Source of the DNA: Calliopsis andreniformis | Lineage: Eukaryota > Arthropoda > Insecta > Hymenoptera > Andrenidae | Assembly: GCF_051401765.1 (NCBI RefSeq) | Contig: NW_027480450.1 | Coordinates: forward strand, 4,092,001-4,156,000 | Length of the DNA stretch: 64,000 nt | Direction of reading: 5' to 3' | Shown here: positions 11,182 through 24,100 of the stretch, piece after piece | Layout of the letters: each line of letters opens with the position of its first letter | Numbering within the stretch: the stretch's first letter is position 1 | Translations under genes and position numbers: made by a program | Notes under the pieces: generated by a model | The model's input: the letters and a program-made list of their open reading frames with translations, nothing else | What the model was told of the DNA's origin: nothing | Databases searched by the model: none

Positions 11182-12715
11182 AATCCTCAATCCTCAATTC
11201 TCAATCCTCAATCCTCAATTCTCAATCCTCAATCCTCAATCCTCAGACCTCAAACATCAATACCCAACCCTCAGTCATCGACCTCAATCCACAACCCTCA
11301 ATCCTCAATCCTCAACCTTCAATCCTGAATACTAAGCCTTCAATCCTCAATCCTCAATCCTCAATCCTCAACCCTCATTCTTCAATCCTCAATACCCAAT
11401 CCTCAATCTTCAATCCTCAATCATCAATCCTCAATTCTCAATACTCAATCCTCAGTCCTCAGTCCTCAATCCTCTATCCTCAACCCACAGCCCTCATCCC
11501 CAATCCTCAATCCTCAACCCTCAATCCTCAAACTTCAATCCTCAATACTCAATTTCCAATCCTCAATCCTCAGTCCTCAATACTCAACCATCAATCCTCA
11601 ATTCTCAATACTCAATAGAATACCCTGAGTTCTCAGGATTCAATACTCAAACCTTAATCCTCAACCCTCAGCCCTCATCCTCCATCCTCAATCCTCAATC
11701 CTTAATCCTCAATCCTCAATCCTCAATACTCAGTCATCAATACTCAATCTTCAATACTGAATCCTCAATCCTCAATCCTCAATCCTCAATCCTCGATCCT
11801 CATTCCGCAAACCTCAATCCTCAACCCTCAGTCCTCATCCTCAATTCTCAATTCTCAGTCCTCAATCCTCAATCCTCAGTCGTCAAACCTCAATCCCCAA
11901 CCGTCAGTCCTCGTCCTCAATCCTCAACCCTCAATCCTCAATCCTCAACCTTCAATCCTCAATGCTCAATCCTCAATCCTCAAGCCTCAGTCATGAATTC
12001 TCAATCTTCAATACTCAATCCTCAATCCTCTATCCTCAATCCTCAATCCTCAATCCTCGATCGTCATTCCTCAATCCCCAAACCTTAATCCCCAACCCTC
12101 AATCCTCAATCTTCAATCCTCAATACTCATCCATCAATCCTCAGACCTCAATCCTCAATCCTCAATTCTCAATCCTCAATCCTCAATTCTCAATCCTCAA
12201 TCCTCAATCCTCAGTACTCAAACATCAATACCCAACCCTCAGTCATCGACCTCAACCCACAACCCTCAATCCTCAATCCTCAACCTTCAATCCTGAATAC
12301 TAAGTCTACAATCCTCAATCCTCAAACCTCAATCCTCAACCCTCATTCTTCAATCCTCAATACCAAATCCTCAATCTTCAATCCTCAATCCTCAATCCTC
12401 AATCCTCAATTCCCAATCCTCAGTCCTCAGCCCTCAATCCTCAGTCCTCAACCCACAGCCCTCATCCTCAACCCTCAATCCTGAACCCTCAATCCTCAAA
12501 CTTCAATCCTCAATACTCAATTTCCAATCCTCAATCCTCAGTCCTCAATACTCAACCATCAATCCTCAATTCTCAATACTCAATAGAATACCCTGAGTTC
12601 TCAGGATTCAATACTCAAACCTTAATCCTCAACCCTCAGCCCTCATCCTCCATCCTCAATCCTCAATCCTCAATCCTCTGCCTTCAATCCGCAATACTCA
12701 ATCTTCAATCTTCAA
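11182..12715 (+). repeat. Mosaic segment with two class A landmarks
   Basis: The first part (about 11190-11800) is a copy of the stretch beginning near 12735, offset about 1546 bp, marked by GAATACTAAGCCTTC and CTCATCCCCAATCC. From about 11945 it follows the module with TCAGTCATGAATTCTC and GAATACTAAGTCTAC also seen at 2800-3510 and 15260-15990. Class A landmarks lie near 11613 and 12581. Confidence 0.75.
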
Positions 12716-13950
12716 TCCTCAGTCCTCAATCCTCAATCCTCAATTCTCAATCCTCAATCCTCAATTCTCAATCCTCAATCCTCAATCCTCAGACCTCAAA
12801 CATCAATACCCAACCCTCAGTCATCGACCTCAATCCACAACCCTCAATCCTCAATCCTCAACCTTCAATCCTGAATACTAAGCCTTCAATCCTCAATCCT
12901 CAATCCTCAATCCTCAACCCTCATTCTTCAATCCTCAATACCCAATCCTCAATCTTCAATCCTCAATCCTCAATCCTCAATTCTCAATACTCAATCCTCA
13001 GTCCTCAGTCCTCAATCCTCTATCCTCAACCCACAGCCCTCATCCCCAATCCTCAATCCTCAACCCTCAATCCTCAAACTTCAATCCTCAATACTCAATT
13101 TCCAATCCTCAATCCTCAGTCCTCACTACTCAACCATCAATCCTCAATTCTCAATACTCAACAGAATACCCTGAGTTCTCAGGATTCAATACTCAATCCT
13201 TAATCCTCAACCCTCAGCCCTCATCCTCCATCCTCAATCCTCAAACCTTAATCCTCAATCCTCAATCCTCAATACTCAGTCATCAATACTCAATCTTCAA
13301 TACTGAATCCTCAATCCTCAATCCTCAATCCTCAATCCTCGATCCTCATTCCGCAAACCTCAATCCTCAACCCTCAGTCCTCATCCTCAATTCTCAATTC
13401 TCAATCCACAATCCTCAATACTCAATCTTCAATTCTCAATAATCAATCTCCAATCCTAGATCCTCAATCCCCAATCCTCAATCCTTAATCCTCAATCTTC
13501 AATCCTCAATCCCCAGCCCTCAATCTTCAATCCTCAATGCTCAATCTTCAATCCTCAATTCTCAGTCATCAATCCTCAAACCTCAATCCTCAAACCTCAA
13601 TCCCCAACCGTCAGTCCTCGTCCTCAATCCTCAACCCTCAATCCTCAACCCTCAATCTTCAATCACCAATACTCAATCCTCAATCCTCAGTCCTCAATAT
13701 TCAACACACAACCCTCAATCATCAATCCTCAATACTCAACCATCAATCCTCAATTCTCAATACTCAATAGAATATCCTGAATTCTCATGGCTCAATACTC
13801 AATCCACAATTATCAATAATCAAACCTCAATCCTCAAACATCAATTCTCAACACTAAATCCACAACACTCAGTCCTCTCTCCTCAATCCTCCATCCTCAA
13901 TCCTCAATCCTCAATCCTCAACCCTCAATCCTCAGTCCTCAAACCTCAAT
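12716..13950 (+). repeat. ~1.23 kb module, copy 1 (partner at 16233-17467)
   Basis: Variant order matches 16233-17467 at a fixed offset of 3517 bp (for example AGCCTT at 12881 and 16398). It has a class A landmark near 13160 written CAACAGAATA instead of CAATAGAATA, and a class B landmark near 13765. After the class B tail the two copies part: this one goes into a class C landmark near 14027, the other does not. Confidence 0.82.
13434..13497 (+). repeat. CCTAGATCC landmark (exemplar)
   Basis: The sequence AATCAATCTCCAATCCTAG is followed by ATCCTCAATCCCC and then a CCTTAATCC unit. It recurs about 30 times, for example near 2610, 3788, 5200, 8400, 9540, 13455, 16975, 17868, 20136, 24442, 28449, 36314, 36747, 37588, 39674, 40104, 44967, 47051, 48964, 50115, 52201, 52633, 53407, 53963, 55776, 56332, 59989 and 61776. 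Its TAG ends many of the forward open frames. It is a further HOR barcode; no function is recognised. Confidence 0.8.
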
Positions 13951-16232
13951 CCCGAATCCTCAATCCTGAATCCTCAACCTTCAGCCCTCAGTCCTCAACA
14001 ATCAACTGTCAATCCTCAATCCTCAATAGAATATCCTCAATTCAGAGTTTTCAACACTCAATCCCCATTCTGCAATCTTCACATATCAATCCAATAACAT
14101 CATTTCTCATCACTCAACCCTCAATCCTCAATACGCAATCTTCACTCCTCAATTCCCAATCCTCAATCCTTAATCCCCAATCATCAATCCTCAATCTTCA
14201 ATCCTCAATACTCAATCTTCAATCCTCAGCCCTCAATCCTCAATCCTCAATTCTCAATCCTCAATCCTCAATCCTCAGACCTCAGGCATCAATACCCAAC
14301 CCTCAGTCCTCGTCCTCAATCCACAACACTCAAACCTCAATCCTCAATCTTCAACCATCAATATTCAATCTTCAATCCTCAATCCTCAATCCTCAGTCCT
14401 CAATCCTCGGTCCTCAAACCTCAATCCTGAATCCTCAATCCTGAATCCTCAATCTTCTGCCACCAGTCCTCAACAAACAGTTGTCAATCCTCAATCCTCA
14501 ATAGAATATCCTCAATTCACAGTTTTCAATACTCAATACTCAATCTGCAAACTTCCAATCTTTATCCACAAACATCAATTCTCATCACTCAACCCTCAAC
14601 ACTCAGTCCCCAACCCACAATCTTCAATCCTCAATCCTCAATCCTCAATCCTCAATCCTCAATCTTCAATCCTCAATACTCAACCTTCAATCCTCAATCC
14701 TCAATTCTCAATCCTCAATCCTCAATCCTCAATCGTCAATCTTCAATCCTGAATACTAAATCTTCAATCCTCAATCCTCAACCCTCAATCCTCAACACTC
14801 ATTCTTCAATCCTCAATACCCAATCTTCAATCTTCAATCCTCAATCCTCAATCCTCAATTCTCAATCCTCAATCCTCAGTCCACAGTCCTCAATCCTCAA
14901 TCCTCAACCCTCAGCCCTCATCCTCAATCCTCAATCCTCAATCCTCAAACTTCAATCCTCAATACTCAATTTCCAATCATCAATCCTCAGTCCTCAATAC
15001 TCAACCATCAATCCTCAATTCTCAATACTCAATAGAATATCCTGAGTTCTCAGGATTCAATACTCAAACCTTAATCCTCAACCCTCAGCCCTCATCCTCC
15101 ATCCTCTATCCTCAATCCTCAATCCTGTACCCTCAATCCTCAATACTCAATCTTCAATCCTCAATCCTTAATCCTCAATCCTCAATACTCAATACTCAGT
15201 CATCATTACTCAATCTTCAATACTGAATCCTCAATCCTCATTCCTCAATCCTCAATCCTCAATCTTCAATCCTCAATGCTCAATCCTCAATCCTCAAGCC
15301 TCAGTCATGAATACTCAATCTTCAATACTCAATCCTCAATCCTCTATCCTCAATCCTCAATCCTCAATCCTCAATCGTCATTCCTCAATCCCCAAACCTT
15401 AATCCCCAACCCTCAATCCTCAATCTTCAATCCTCAATACTCATCCATCAATCCTCAGACCTCAATCCTCAATCCTCAATTCTCAATCCTCAATCCTCAA
15501 TTCTCAATCCTCAATCCTCAATCCTCAGTACTCAAACATCAATACCCAACCCTCAGTCATCGACCTCAACCCACAACCCTCAATCCTCAATCCTCAACCT
15601 TCAATCCTGAATACTAAGTCTACAATCCTCAATCCTCAAACCTCAATCCTCAACCCTCATTTTTCAATCCTCAATACCAAATCCTCAATCTTCGATCCTC
15701 AATCCTCAATCCTCAATTCTCAATTCCCAATCCTCAGTCCTCAGCCCTCAATCCTCAATCCTCAACCCACAGCCCTCATCCTCAACCCTCAATCCTCAAC
15801 CCTCAATCCTCAAACTTCAATCCTCAATACTCAATTTCCAATCCTCAATCCTCAGTCCTCAATACTCAACCATCAATCCTCAATTCTCAATACTCAATAG
15901 AATACCCTGAGTTCTCAGGATTCAATACTCAAACCTTAATCCTCAACCCTCAGGCCTCATCCTCCATCCTCAATCCTCAATCCTGAATCCTCTGCCTTCA
16001 ATCCTCAATACTCAATCTTCAATCCTCAACCCTTAATCCTCAATCCTCAATCCTCAATACTCAGTCATCAATACTCAATCTTCAATACTGAATCCTCAAT
16101 CCTCAATCCTCAATCCTCAATCCTCAATCCTCGATCCTCAATCCTCAATCCTCAATCGTCAATCCTCAATCCCCAAACCTTAATCCCCAACTCACAATCC
16201 TCAATCTTCAATCCTCAATACTCAATCTTCAA
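13951..16232 (+). repeat. Mosaic segment with two class C landmarks and a third copy of the TCAGTCATGAATACTC module
   Basis: Class C landmarks lie near 14027 and 14500, each followed by ATCCACAAACATC or a close variant; this is the densest class C pair in the left half. The stretch 14400-15090 recurs at 17930-18640, offset about 3.53 kb. From 15260 to 15990 the module of 2800-3510 appears again, with a class A landmark near 15895. No non-repeat sequence is seen. Confidence 0.78.
14460..14625 (+). repeat. Class C landmark (exemplar): ACAA-N4-TTGT element plus CCTCAATTCACAG
   Basis: The block has CAACAATCAGTTGTC (here CAACAAACAGTTGTC), then CAATAGAATATCCTCAATTC, ACAGTTTTC, ATCTGCAA and ATCCACAAACATC. 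About 16 copies have their CAATAGAATA part near 178, 766, 14027, 14500, 18028, 21545, 22258, 25670, 26383, 29677, 30390, 33266, 43665, 49594, 58790 and 62404. At 151-167 the element reads ACAATCAATTGT, a perfect 5-base inverted repeat around CA. Confidence 0.83.
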
Positions 16233-17467
16233 TCCTCAGTCCTCAATTCTCAATCATCAATTCTCAATCCTCAATCCTCAATTCTCAATCCTCAATCCTC
16301 AATCCTCAGACCTCAAACATCAATACCCAACCCTCAGTCATCGACCTCAATCCACAACCCTCAATCCTCAATCCTCAACCTTCAATCCTGAATACTAAGC
16401 CTTCAATCCTCAATCCTCAATCCTCAATCCTCAACCCTCATTCTTCAATCCTCAATACCCAATCCTCAATCTTCAATCCTCAATCCTCAATCCTCAATTC
16501 TCAATACTCAATCCTCAGTCCTCAGTCCTCAATCCTCTATCCTCAACCCACAGCCCTCATCCCCAATCCTCAATCCTCAACCCTCAATCCTCAAACTTCA
16601 ATCCTTAATACTCAATTTCCAATCCTCAACCCTCAGTCCTCAATACTCAACCATCAATCCTCAATTCTCAATACTCAATAGAATACCCTGAGTTCTCAGG
16701 ATTCAATACTCAAACCTTAAACCTCAACCCTCAGCCCTTATCCTCCATCCTCAATCCTCAATACTTAATCCTCAATCCTCAATCCTCAATACTCAGTCAT
16801 CAATACTCAATCTTCAATACTGAATCCTCAATCCTCAATCCTCAATCCTCAATCCTCGATCCTCATTCCGCAAACCTCAATCCTCAACCCTCAGTCCTCA
16901 TCCTCAATTCTCAATTCTCAATCCACAATCCTCAATACTCAATCTTCAATCCTCAATAATCAATCTCCAATCCTAGATCCTCAATCCCCAATCCTCAATC
17001 CTTAATCCTCAATCTTCAATCCTCAATCCCCAGCCCTCAATCTTCAATCCTCAATGCTCAATCTTCAATCCTCAATTCTCAGTCATCAATCCTCAAACCT
17101 CAATCCTCAAACCTCAATCCCCAACCGTCAGTCCTCGTCCTCAATCCTCAACCCTCAATCCTCAACCCTCAATCTTCAATCATCAATACTCAATCCTCAA
17201 TCCTCAGTCCTCAATATTCAACACACAAACCTCAATCATCAATCCTCAATACTCAACCATCAATCCTCAATTCTCAATACTCAATAGAATATCCTGAATT
17301 CTCATGGTTCAATACTCAATCCACAATATTCAATAATCAAATCTCAATCCTCAAACATCAATTCTCAACACTCAATCCACAACACTCAGTCCTCTCTCCT
17401 CAATCCTCCATCCTCAATCCTCAATCCTCAAACCTCAACCCTCAATCCTCAGTCCTCAAACCTCAAT
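16233..17467 (+). repeat. ~1.23 kb module, copy 2; also copied at 37125-38108
   Basis: Pairs with 12716-13950 at offset 3517. Its part 16510-17505 is repeated 20,615 bp away at 37125-38108 with only scattered changes (CTCATCCCCAATCC at 16557 and 37172, CACACAAACCTC in both). Class A near 16677 and class B near 17283. Confidence 0.85.
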
Positions 17468-18149
17468 CCCGAATCCTCAATCCTCAATACTTAATCTGCA
17501 ATCCTCAAACCTCAATCCTCAATCCTGAACACTCATTCTTCAATCCTCAATACACAATCCTCAATCTCCAATCCTCAATACCCAATCCTCAATTCTCTAT
17601 CCCCAATCCTCAATCCTCAGACCTCAAACATCAATACTCAACCCTCAGTCCTCGTCCTCAATCCACAACCATCAATCCTGAATCTTCAACCATCAATATT
17701 CAATCTTCAATCCTCAATCCTCAATCCTCAATCCTCAATCCTCAATCCTCAATCCTCATTCCTCAAACCTCAGTCCTCAACCCTCAGTCCTCATCCTCAA
17801 TTCTCAATTCTCAATCCACAATCCTCAATACTCAATCTTCAATCCTCAATAATCAGTCTCCAATCCTAGATCCTCAATCCCCAATCCTCAATCCTTAATC
17901 CTCAATCTTCAATCCTCAATCCTCAGTCCTCAATCCTCAGTCCTCAAACCTGAATCCTGAATCCTCAATCCTGAATCCTCAATCTTCAGCCACCAGTCCT
18001 CAACAATCTGTTGTCAATCCTCAATCCTCAATAGAATATCCTCAATTCACAGTTTTCAATACACAATACTCAATCTGCAAACTTCCAATCTCTATCCACA
18101 AACATCAATTCTCATCACTCAACCCTCAACACTCAGTCCCCAACCCACA

Positions 18150-19642
18150 ATCATCAATCCTCAATCCTCAATCCTCAATCCTCAATCCTCAATTCTCAAC
18201 CTTCAATCCTCAATACTCAATCTTCAATCCTCAATCCTCAATTCTCAATCCTCAATCCACAATCCTCAATCGCCAATCTTCAATCCTGAATACTAAATCT
18301 TCAATCCTCAATCCTCAATCCTCAATCCTCAACACTCATTCTTCAATCCTCAATACCCAATCTTCAATCTTCAATCCTCAATCCTCAATCCTCAATTCTC
18401 AATCCTCAATCCTCAGTCCTCAGTCCTCAATCCTCAATCCTCAACCCTCAGCCCTCATCCTCAATCCTCAATCCTCAATCCTCAATCCTCAATCTTCAAT
18501 CCTCAATACTCAATTTCCAATCCTCAATCCTCTGTCCTCAATACTCAACCATCAATCCTCAACTCTCAATACTCAACAGAATATCCTGAGTTCTCAGGAT
18601 TCAATACTCAAACCTTAATCCTCAACCCTCAGCCCTCATCCTCCATCCTCAATCCTCAATCCTCAATCCTCTACCTTCAATCCTCAATACTCAATCTTCA
18701 ATCCTCAATCCTTAATCCTCAATACTCAATCCTCAATACTCAGTCATCAATAATCAATCTTCAATACTGAATCCTCAATCCTCATTCCTCAATCCTCAAT
18801 CCTCAATCTTCAGTCCTCAATGCTGAATCCTCAATCCTCAAGCCTCAGTCATGAATACTCAATCTTCAATACTCAATCCTCAATCCTCTATCCTCAATCC
18901 TCAATCCTCAATCCTCAATCGTCAACCTTCAATCCCCAACCCTCAATCTTCAATCCTCAATCCTCAATCCTCAATCCTCTATCCTCAACCTTCAATCCTC
19001 AATACTCATTCTTCACTCCTCAATTCCCAATCCTCAATCCTTAATCCCCAATACTCAATCCTCAATCTTCAATCCTCAATACTCAATCTTCAATCCTCAG
19101 TCCTCAATCCTCAATCCTCAATTCTCAATCCTCAATCCTCAATCCTCAGACCTCAAACATCAATACCCAACCCTCAGTCATCGTCCTCAATCCACAACCC
19201 TCAATCCTCAATCCTCAATCTTCAATCCTGAATACTAAATATTCAATCCTCAATCCTGAATCCTCAATCCTCAACCCTCATTCTTCAATCCTCAATACCC
19301 AATCCTCAATCCTCTACCTTCAATCCTCAATACTCAATCTTCAATCCTCAATCCTTAATCCTCAATCCTCAATTCTCAATACTCAATCCTCAGTCCTCAG
19401 TCCTCAATCCTCTATCCTCAACCCACAGCCCTCATCCTCAATCCTCAATTCTCAACCCTCAATCCTCAAACTTCAATCCTCAATACTCAATTTCCAATCC
19501 TCAATCCTCAATCCTCAATACTCAACCATCAATCCTCAATTCTCGATACTCAATAGAATACCCTGAGTTCTCAGGATGCAATACTCAAACCTTAATCCTC
19601 AACCCTCAGCCCTCATCCTCCATCCTAAATCCTCAATCCTCA
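18150..19642 (+). repeat. ~1.5 kb module (copies near 34.7, 38.4, 45.2 and 60.3 kb)
   Basis: This segment recurs at 34714-36206 with a constant offset of 16,564 bp, and in part near 38390-39570, 45240-46308 and 60250-61316. Markers in order are CAATCGCCAATC, a CAACAGAATA class A landmark, CAATGCTGAATCC, TCAGTCATGAATACTC, ACTCATTCTTCACTCC, ACTAAATATTC and a second class A landmark. It is one of the most widely copied modules of the window. Confidence 0.85.
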
Positions 19643-19794
19643 ATCCTCTACCTTCAATCCTCAATACTGAATCTTCAATCCTCAATCCTCAATCCTCAAC
19701 CCTCAATCCTCCATCCTCAATCTTCAATCCTCAGTCCCGAATCCTTAATTTTCAATCCTCAATCCACAATCCTCAATCCTCAATCCTCAATCCT

Positions 19795-22700
19795 CAGACC
19801 ACAGTCCTCAATCCTCAAACCTCAAACCTCGACACTCAGTCCTCATCCTCCATCCTTAACCCTCAATCACCAATCCTCAATCTTCAATCCTCAATACTCA
19901 ATCTTCAATCCTCGATCCTCAATCCTCAATCCTCGATCCTCAATCCTTAGTCGTCAATACTCAACCTTCAATACTGAATCCTCAATCCACAATCCTCAAT
20001 CCTCAATCCTCAATCCTCAATCCTCATTCCTCAAACCTCAATCCTCAACCCTCAGTCCTCATCCTCAATTCTCAACTCTCAATACTCAATCCTCAATCCT
20101 CAATATTCAATCCTCAATAATCAATCTCCAATCCTAGATCCTCAATGCCCAATCCACAATCCTTAATCCTCAATCTTCAATCCTCAATCCCCAGTCCCCA
20201 ATCTTCAATCCTCAATGCTCAATCCTCGATCCTCAATCCTCAGTCCTCAATCCTCAATCCTCAATCCTCAAACTTCAATCCTCAACCGTCAGTCCCCGTC
20301 CTCAATACTCAACCCGCAATCCTCAATCCTCAATCTTCAATCATCAATACTCAATCCTCAATACTCGATCCTCAATCCTCAATCCTCAATCCTCAAACTT
20401 CTATCCTCAATACTCAATCTGCAATCCTCAATCCTCAAACCTCAATCCCCAACCGTCAGTCCTTGTCCTCAGTCCTCAACCGTCAATCCTCAACCCTCAA
20501 TCTTCGATCATCAATACTAAATCCTCAATCCTCAGTCCTCAATATTCAACACACAACCCTCAATCATCAATCCTCAATACTCAACCATCAATCCTCAATT
20601 CTCAATACTCAATAGAATATCCTGAATTCTCATGGTTCAATACTCAATCCACAATATTCAGTAATCAAATCTCAATCCTCAAACATCAATCCTCAACACT
20701 CAATCCACAACACTCAGTCCTCTCTGCTCAATCCTCCATCCTCAATCCTCAATCCTCAAACCTCAACCCTCAATCCTCAGTCCTCAGACCTCAATCCCGA
20801 ATCCTCAATCCTCAATACACAATCTGCAATCCTCAATCCTCAATCCTCAATCCTGAACCCTCATTCTTCAATCCTCAATACACAATCCTCAATCTCCAAT
20901 CCTCAATACCCAATCCTCAATTCTCTATCCCCAATCCTCAATCCTCAGACCTCAAACATCAATACTCAACCCTCAGTCCTCGTCCTCAATCCACAACCCT
21001 CAATCCTGAATCTTCAATCATCAATATTCAATCTTCAATCCTCAATCCTCAATCCTCAATCCTCAATCCTCATTCCTCAGTCCTCATTCCTCAAACCTCA
21101 GTCCTCAACCCTCAGTCCTCATCCTCAATTCTCAATTCTCAATCCACAATCCTCAATACTCAATCATCAACCCTCAATCCTCAATCCTCAATCCTCAATC
21201 ACCAATCCTCAATACTCAATCTTCAATCATCAATCCTCAATCCTCAATCCTCAATCCTCAATCCTCAATCCTAAATCATCAATCCTCAATCTTCAATACT
21301 CAATCTTCAATACTCAATCCTCAACCCTCAATTCTCAATCCTCAATCCTCAGTCCTCAGTCCCCATACCTCAATCCTCAACTCTGAGCGCTCATCCTCAA
21401 TCCTCAATCCTCAATCTTCAATCCTCTTTACTCCATCTTCAATCCTCAATCCTCAGTCCTCAAACCTCAATTCTGAACCCTGAATACTGAATCTTCAATG
21501 TTCAGCCCTCAGTCCTCAACAATCAGTTGTCAATCCTCAATCCTCAATAGTATATTCTCAATTCACAGACTTTAATACTCAATACTCAATCTGCAATCTT
21601 CAAATCTCTATCCACAAACATCAATTCTCATCACTCAGACCTCAACACTCAGTCCTCAATGTTCAACCCTCATTCCTCAATTCTCAACTTTCAATCCTCA
21701 ATACTGAATCTTCAATCCTCTATCCTCAATCCTCAATTCTCAATCCTCAATCCTGAATCTTCAATCCTCAGTCCCAAATCCTCAACCTTCAGTCCTCAAT
21801 CTTCAATACTCAATCCGCAACCCTCAATCCCCAATCCTCAATCCTCAATCGTCAATCCTCAATCCTGAATCTTCAAACCTCAATCCTCAATCTTCAATCC
21901 TCAATACTCAATCTTCAATCCGCAATACCCAATCCTCAATCCTTAATCCCCAATCCTGAATCCTCTATCTTCAATCCTCAATACTCAATCTTCAATCCTC
22001 AATCCTCAACCCTCAATCATCAATTCTCAATCCTCAATCCTCAGTCCTCAGTCCACAGTCCTCAATCCTCAACCCTCAACCCTCAGACCTCACCCTCAAT
22101 CCTCAATCCTCAATCCTCAATCCTCCATCATCAATCCTCAATACTCAATCTTCAATCCTCAATCCTCAGTCCTCATACCATAATACTGAATCCTCAATCC
22201 TGAATCCGCAAACTCCAGCCCTCAGTCCTCAACAATCAGTTGTCAATCCTCAATCCTCAATAGAATATCCTCAATTCACAGTTTTCAGTACGCAATAGTC
22301 CACCTGCAATCTTCAAATCTCTACCCACAAACATCAATTCTCATCACTCAAGCCTCAACACTCAGTCCTCAATGTCCAATCCTCAATCCTCAATTCTCAA
22401 TCTTCAATCCTCAAGACTGAATCTTCAATCCTCAGTCCTCAATCCTCAATCCTCAATCCTCAACCCTCAATCTTCAATACTCAATCCTCAATCCTCAATT
22501 CTCAATCCTCAATACTCAGTCTTCAATCCTCAATTTTCAATCCTCAATCCTCAATCCTCAATCCTCAATCCTCAGTCCTCAATCCCCAACCCTCAATCTT
22601 CAACCCTCAATACTCAATCTTCAATCCTCAATCCTCAATCCTCAATCTTCAATCCTCAACTCTCAGACTTCAATCCTCAGTCCTCAATCCTCAATCCTCA

Positions 22701-24100
22701 ATCCTCAGTCATGAACACTCAATCTTCAATACTCAATCCTCAATCCTCTATCCTCAATCCTCAATCGTCAGTCCTCAATCCTCAATACTCAATTTTCAAT
22801 CCTCAATACTCAATCCTCAATCCTCAATCCTCAGTCATGAATACTCAATCTTCAATCCTCAATGCTCAATCCTCAGTCATGAATACTCAATCTTCAATCC
22901 TCAATGCTCAATCCTCAATCCTCAATCCTCAGTCCTAAATCATCAATCCAAAACCCTCAATCCTCAATCCTCAACCGCGAGTCCTCGTCCTCAGTCCTCA
23001 ACACTCAATCCTCAATCATCAATACTCAATCTTCAATCCTCAATCTTCAATCCTCAATACTCAATCTTCAATCCTCAATCCTCAATTCTTAATCCTTAAT
23101 ACTCAATCCTCAATCGTCAATCCTCAATCTTCAATCCTAAATACTCAATCTTCAATACTCAATACTCAATCCTCAATCCTCAATCTTCTATCCTCAATAC
23201 TCAATCTGCAATCTTCAATCCTCAATCCTCAATCCTCAATTCTCAATCCCCAATCGTCAATCCTCTGACCTCAAACATCAATACTCAACCCTCACTCCTC
23301 GTCCTCAATCCACAACCCTCAATCCGCAATCCTCAATCTTCAATCCTCAATGCTCAATCCTCAATCCTCAAGCCTCAGTCATGAATACTCAATCTTCAAT
23401 ACTCAATCCTCAATCCTCTATCCTCAATCCTCAATCCTCAATCCTCAATCGTCAATCCTCAATCCCCAAACCTTAATCCCCAACTCTCAATCCTCAATCT
23501 TCAGTCCTCAATGCTCAATCTTCAATCCTTAGTCCTCAATCCTCAATCCTCAATTCTCAATCCTCAATCCTCAATTCTCAATCCTCAATCCTCAATCCTC
23601 AGACCTCAAACATCAATACGAAACCCTCAGTCATCGACCTCAATCCACAACCCTCAATCCTCAATCAACAATCTTCAATCCTGTGTACTAAGTCTTCAAT
23701 CCTCAATACTCAATCCTCAATCCTCAACCCTCATTCTTCAATCCTCAATACCCAATCCTCAATCTTCAATCCTCAATCCTCAATCCTAAATTCTCAATGC
23801 TCAATCCTCAGGCCTCAGTCCACAATCCTCAATCCTCAACCCACAGCCCTCATCCTCAATCCTCAATCCTCAACCCTCAATCCTCAAACTTCAATCCTCA
23901 ATACTCAATTTCCAATCCTCAATCCTCAGTCCTCAATACTCAACCATCAATCCTCAATTCTCAATACTCAATAGAATACCCTGAGTTCTCAGGATTCAAT
24001 ACTCAAACCTTAATCCTCAACCCTCAGCCCTCATCCTCCATCCTCAATCCTCAATCCTTAATCCTCAATCCTCAATCCTCAATACTCAGTCATCAATCCT
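19795..24100 (+). repeat. Large HOR unit, copy 1 (4306 bp)
   Basis: The unit begins at CAGACCACAGTCC and the same sequence restarts at 24101. In order it contains a CTAGATCC element, a class B landmark (20613), two class C landmarks (21545, 22258), a 42-bp tandem pair (22831-22914), TCAGTCATGAATACTC near 23381 and a class A landmark (23969). Copies 2 and 3 follow directly and share almost every variant. Compared with copy 2 it holds about 181 extra bases between roughly 21070 and 21250. Confidence 0.92.
22831..22914 (+). repeat. 42-bp (six-heptamer) tandem pair
   Basis: Two identical 42-bp units begin TCAGTCATGAATACTC and end CAATGCTCAATCC. The same pair occurs at 26956-27039 and 30962-31045, where the second unit of the last pair has CATGGATAC. 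Only one unit remains at 41354-41395. This is copy-number variation of a defined six-heptamer block between otherwise matching segments. Confidence 0.9.
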
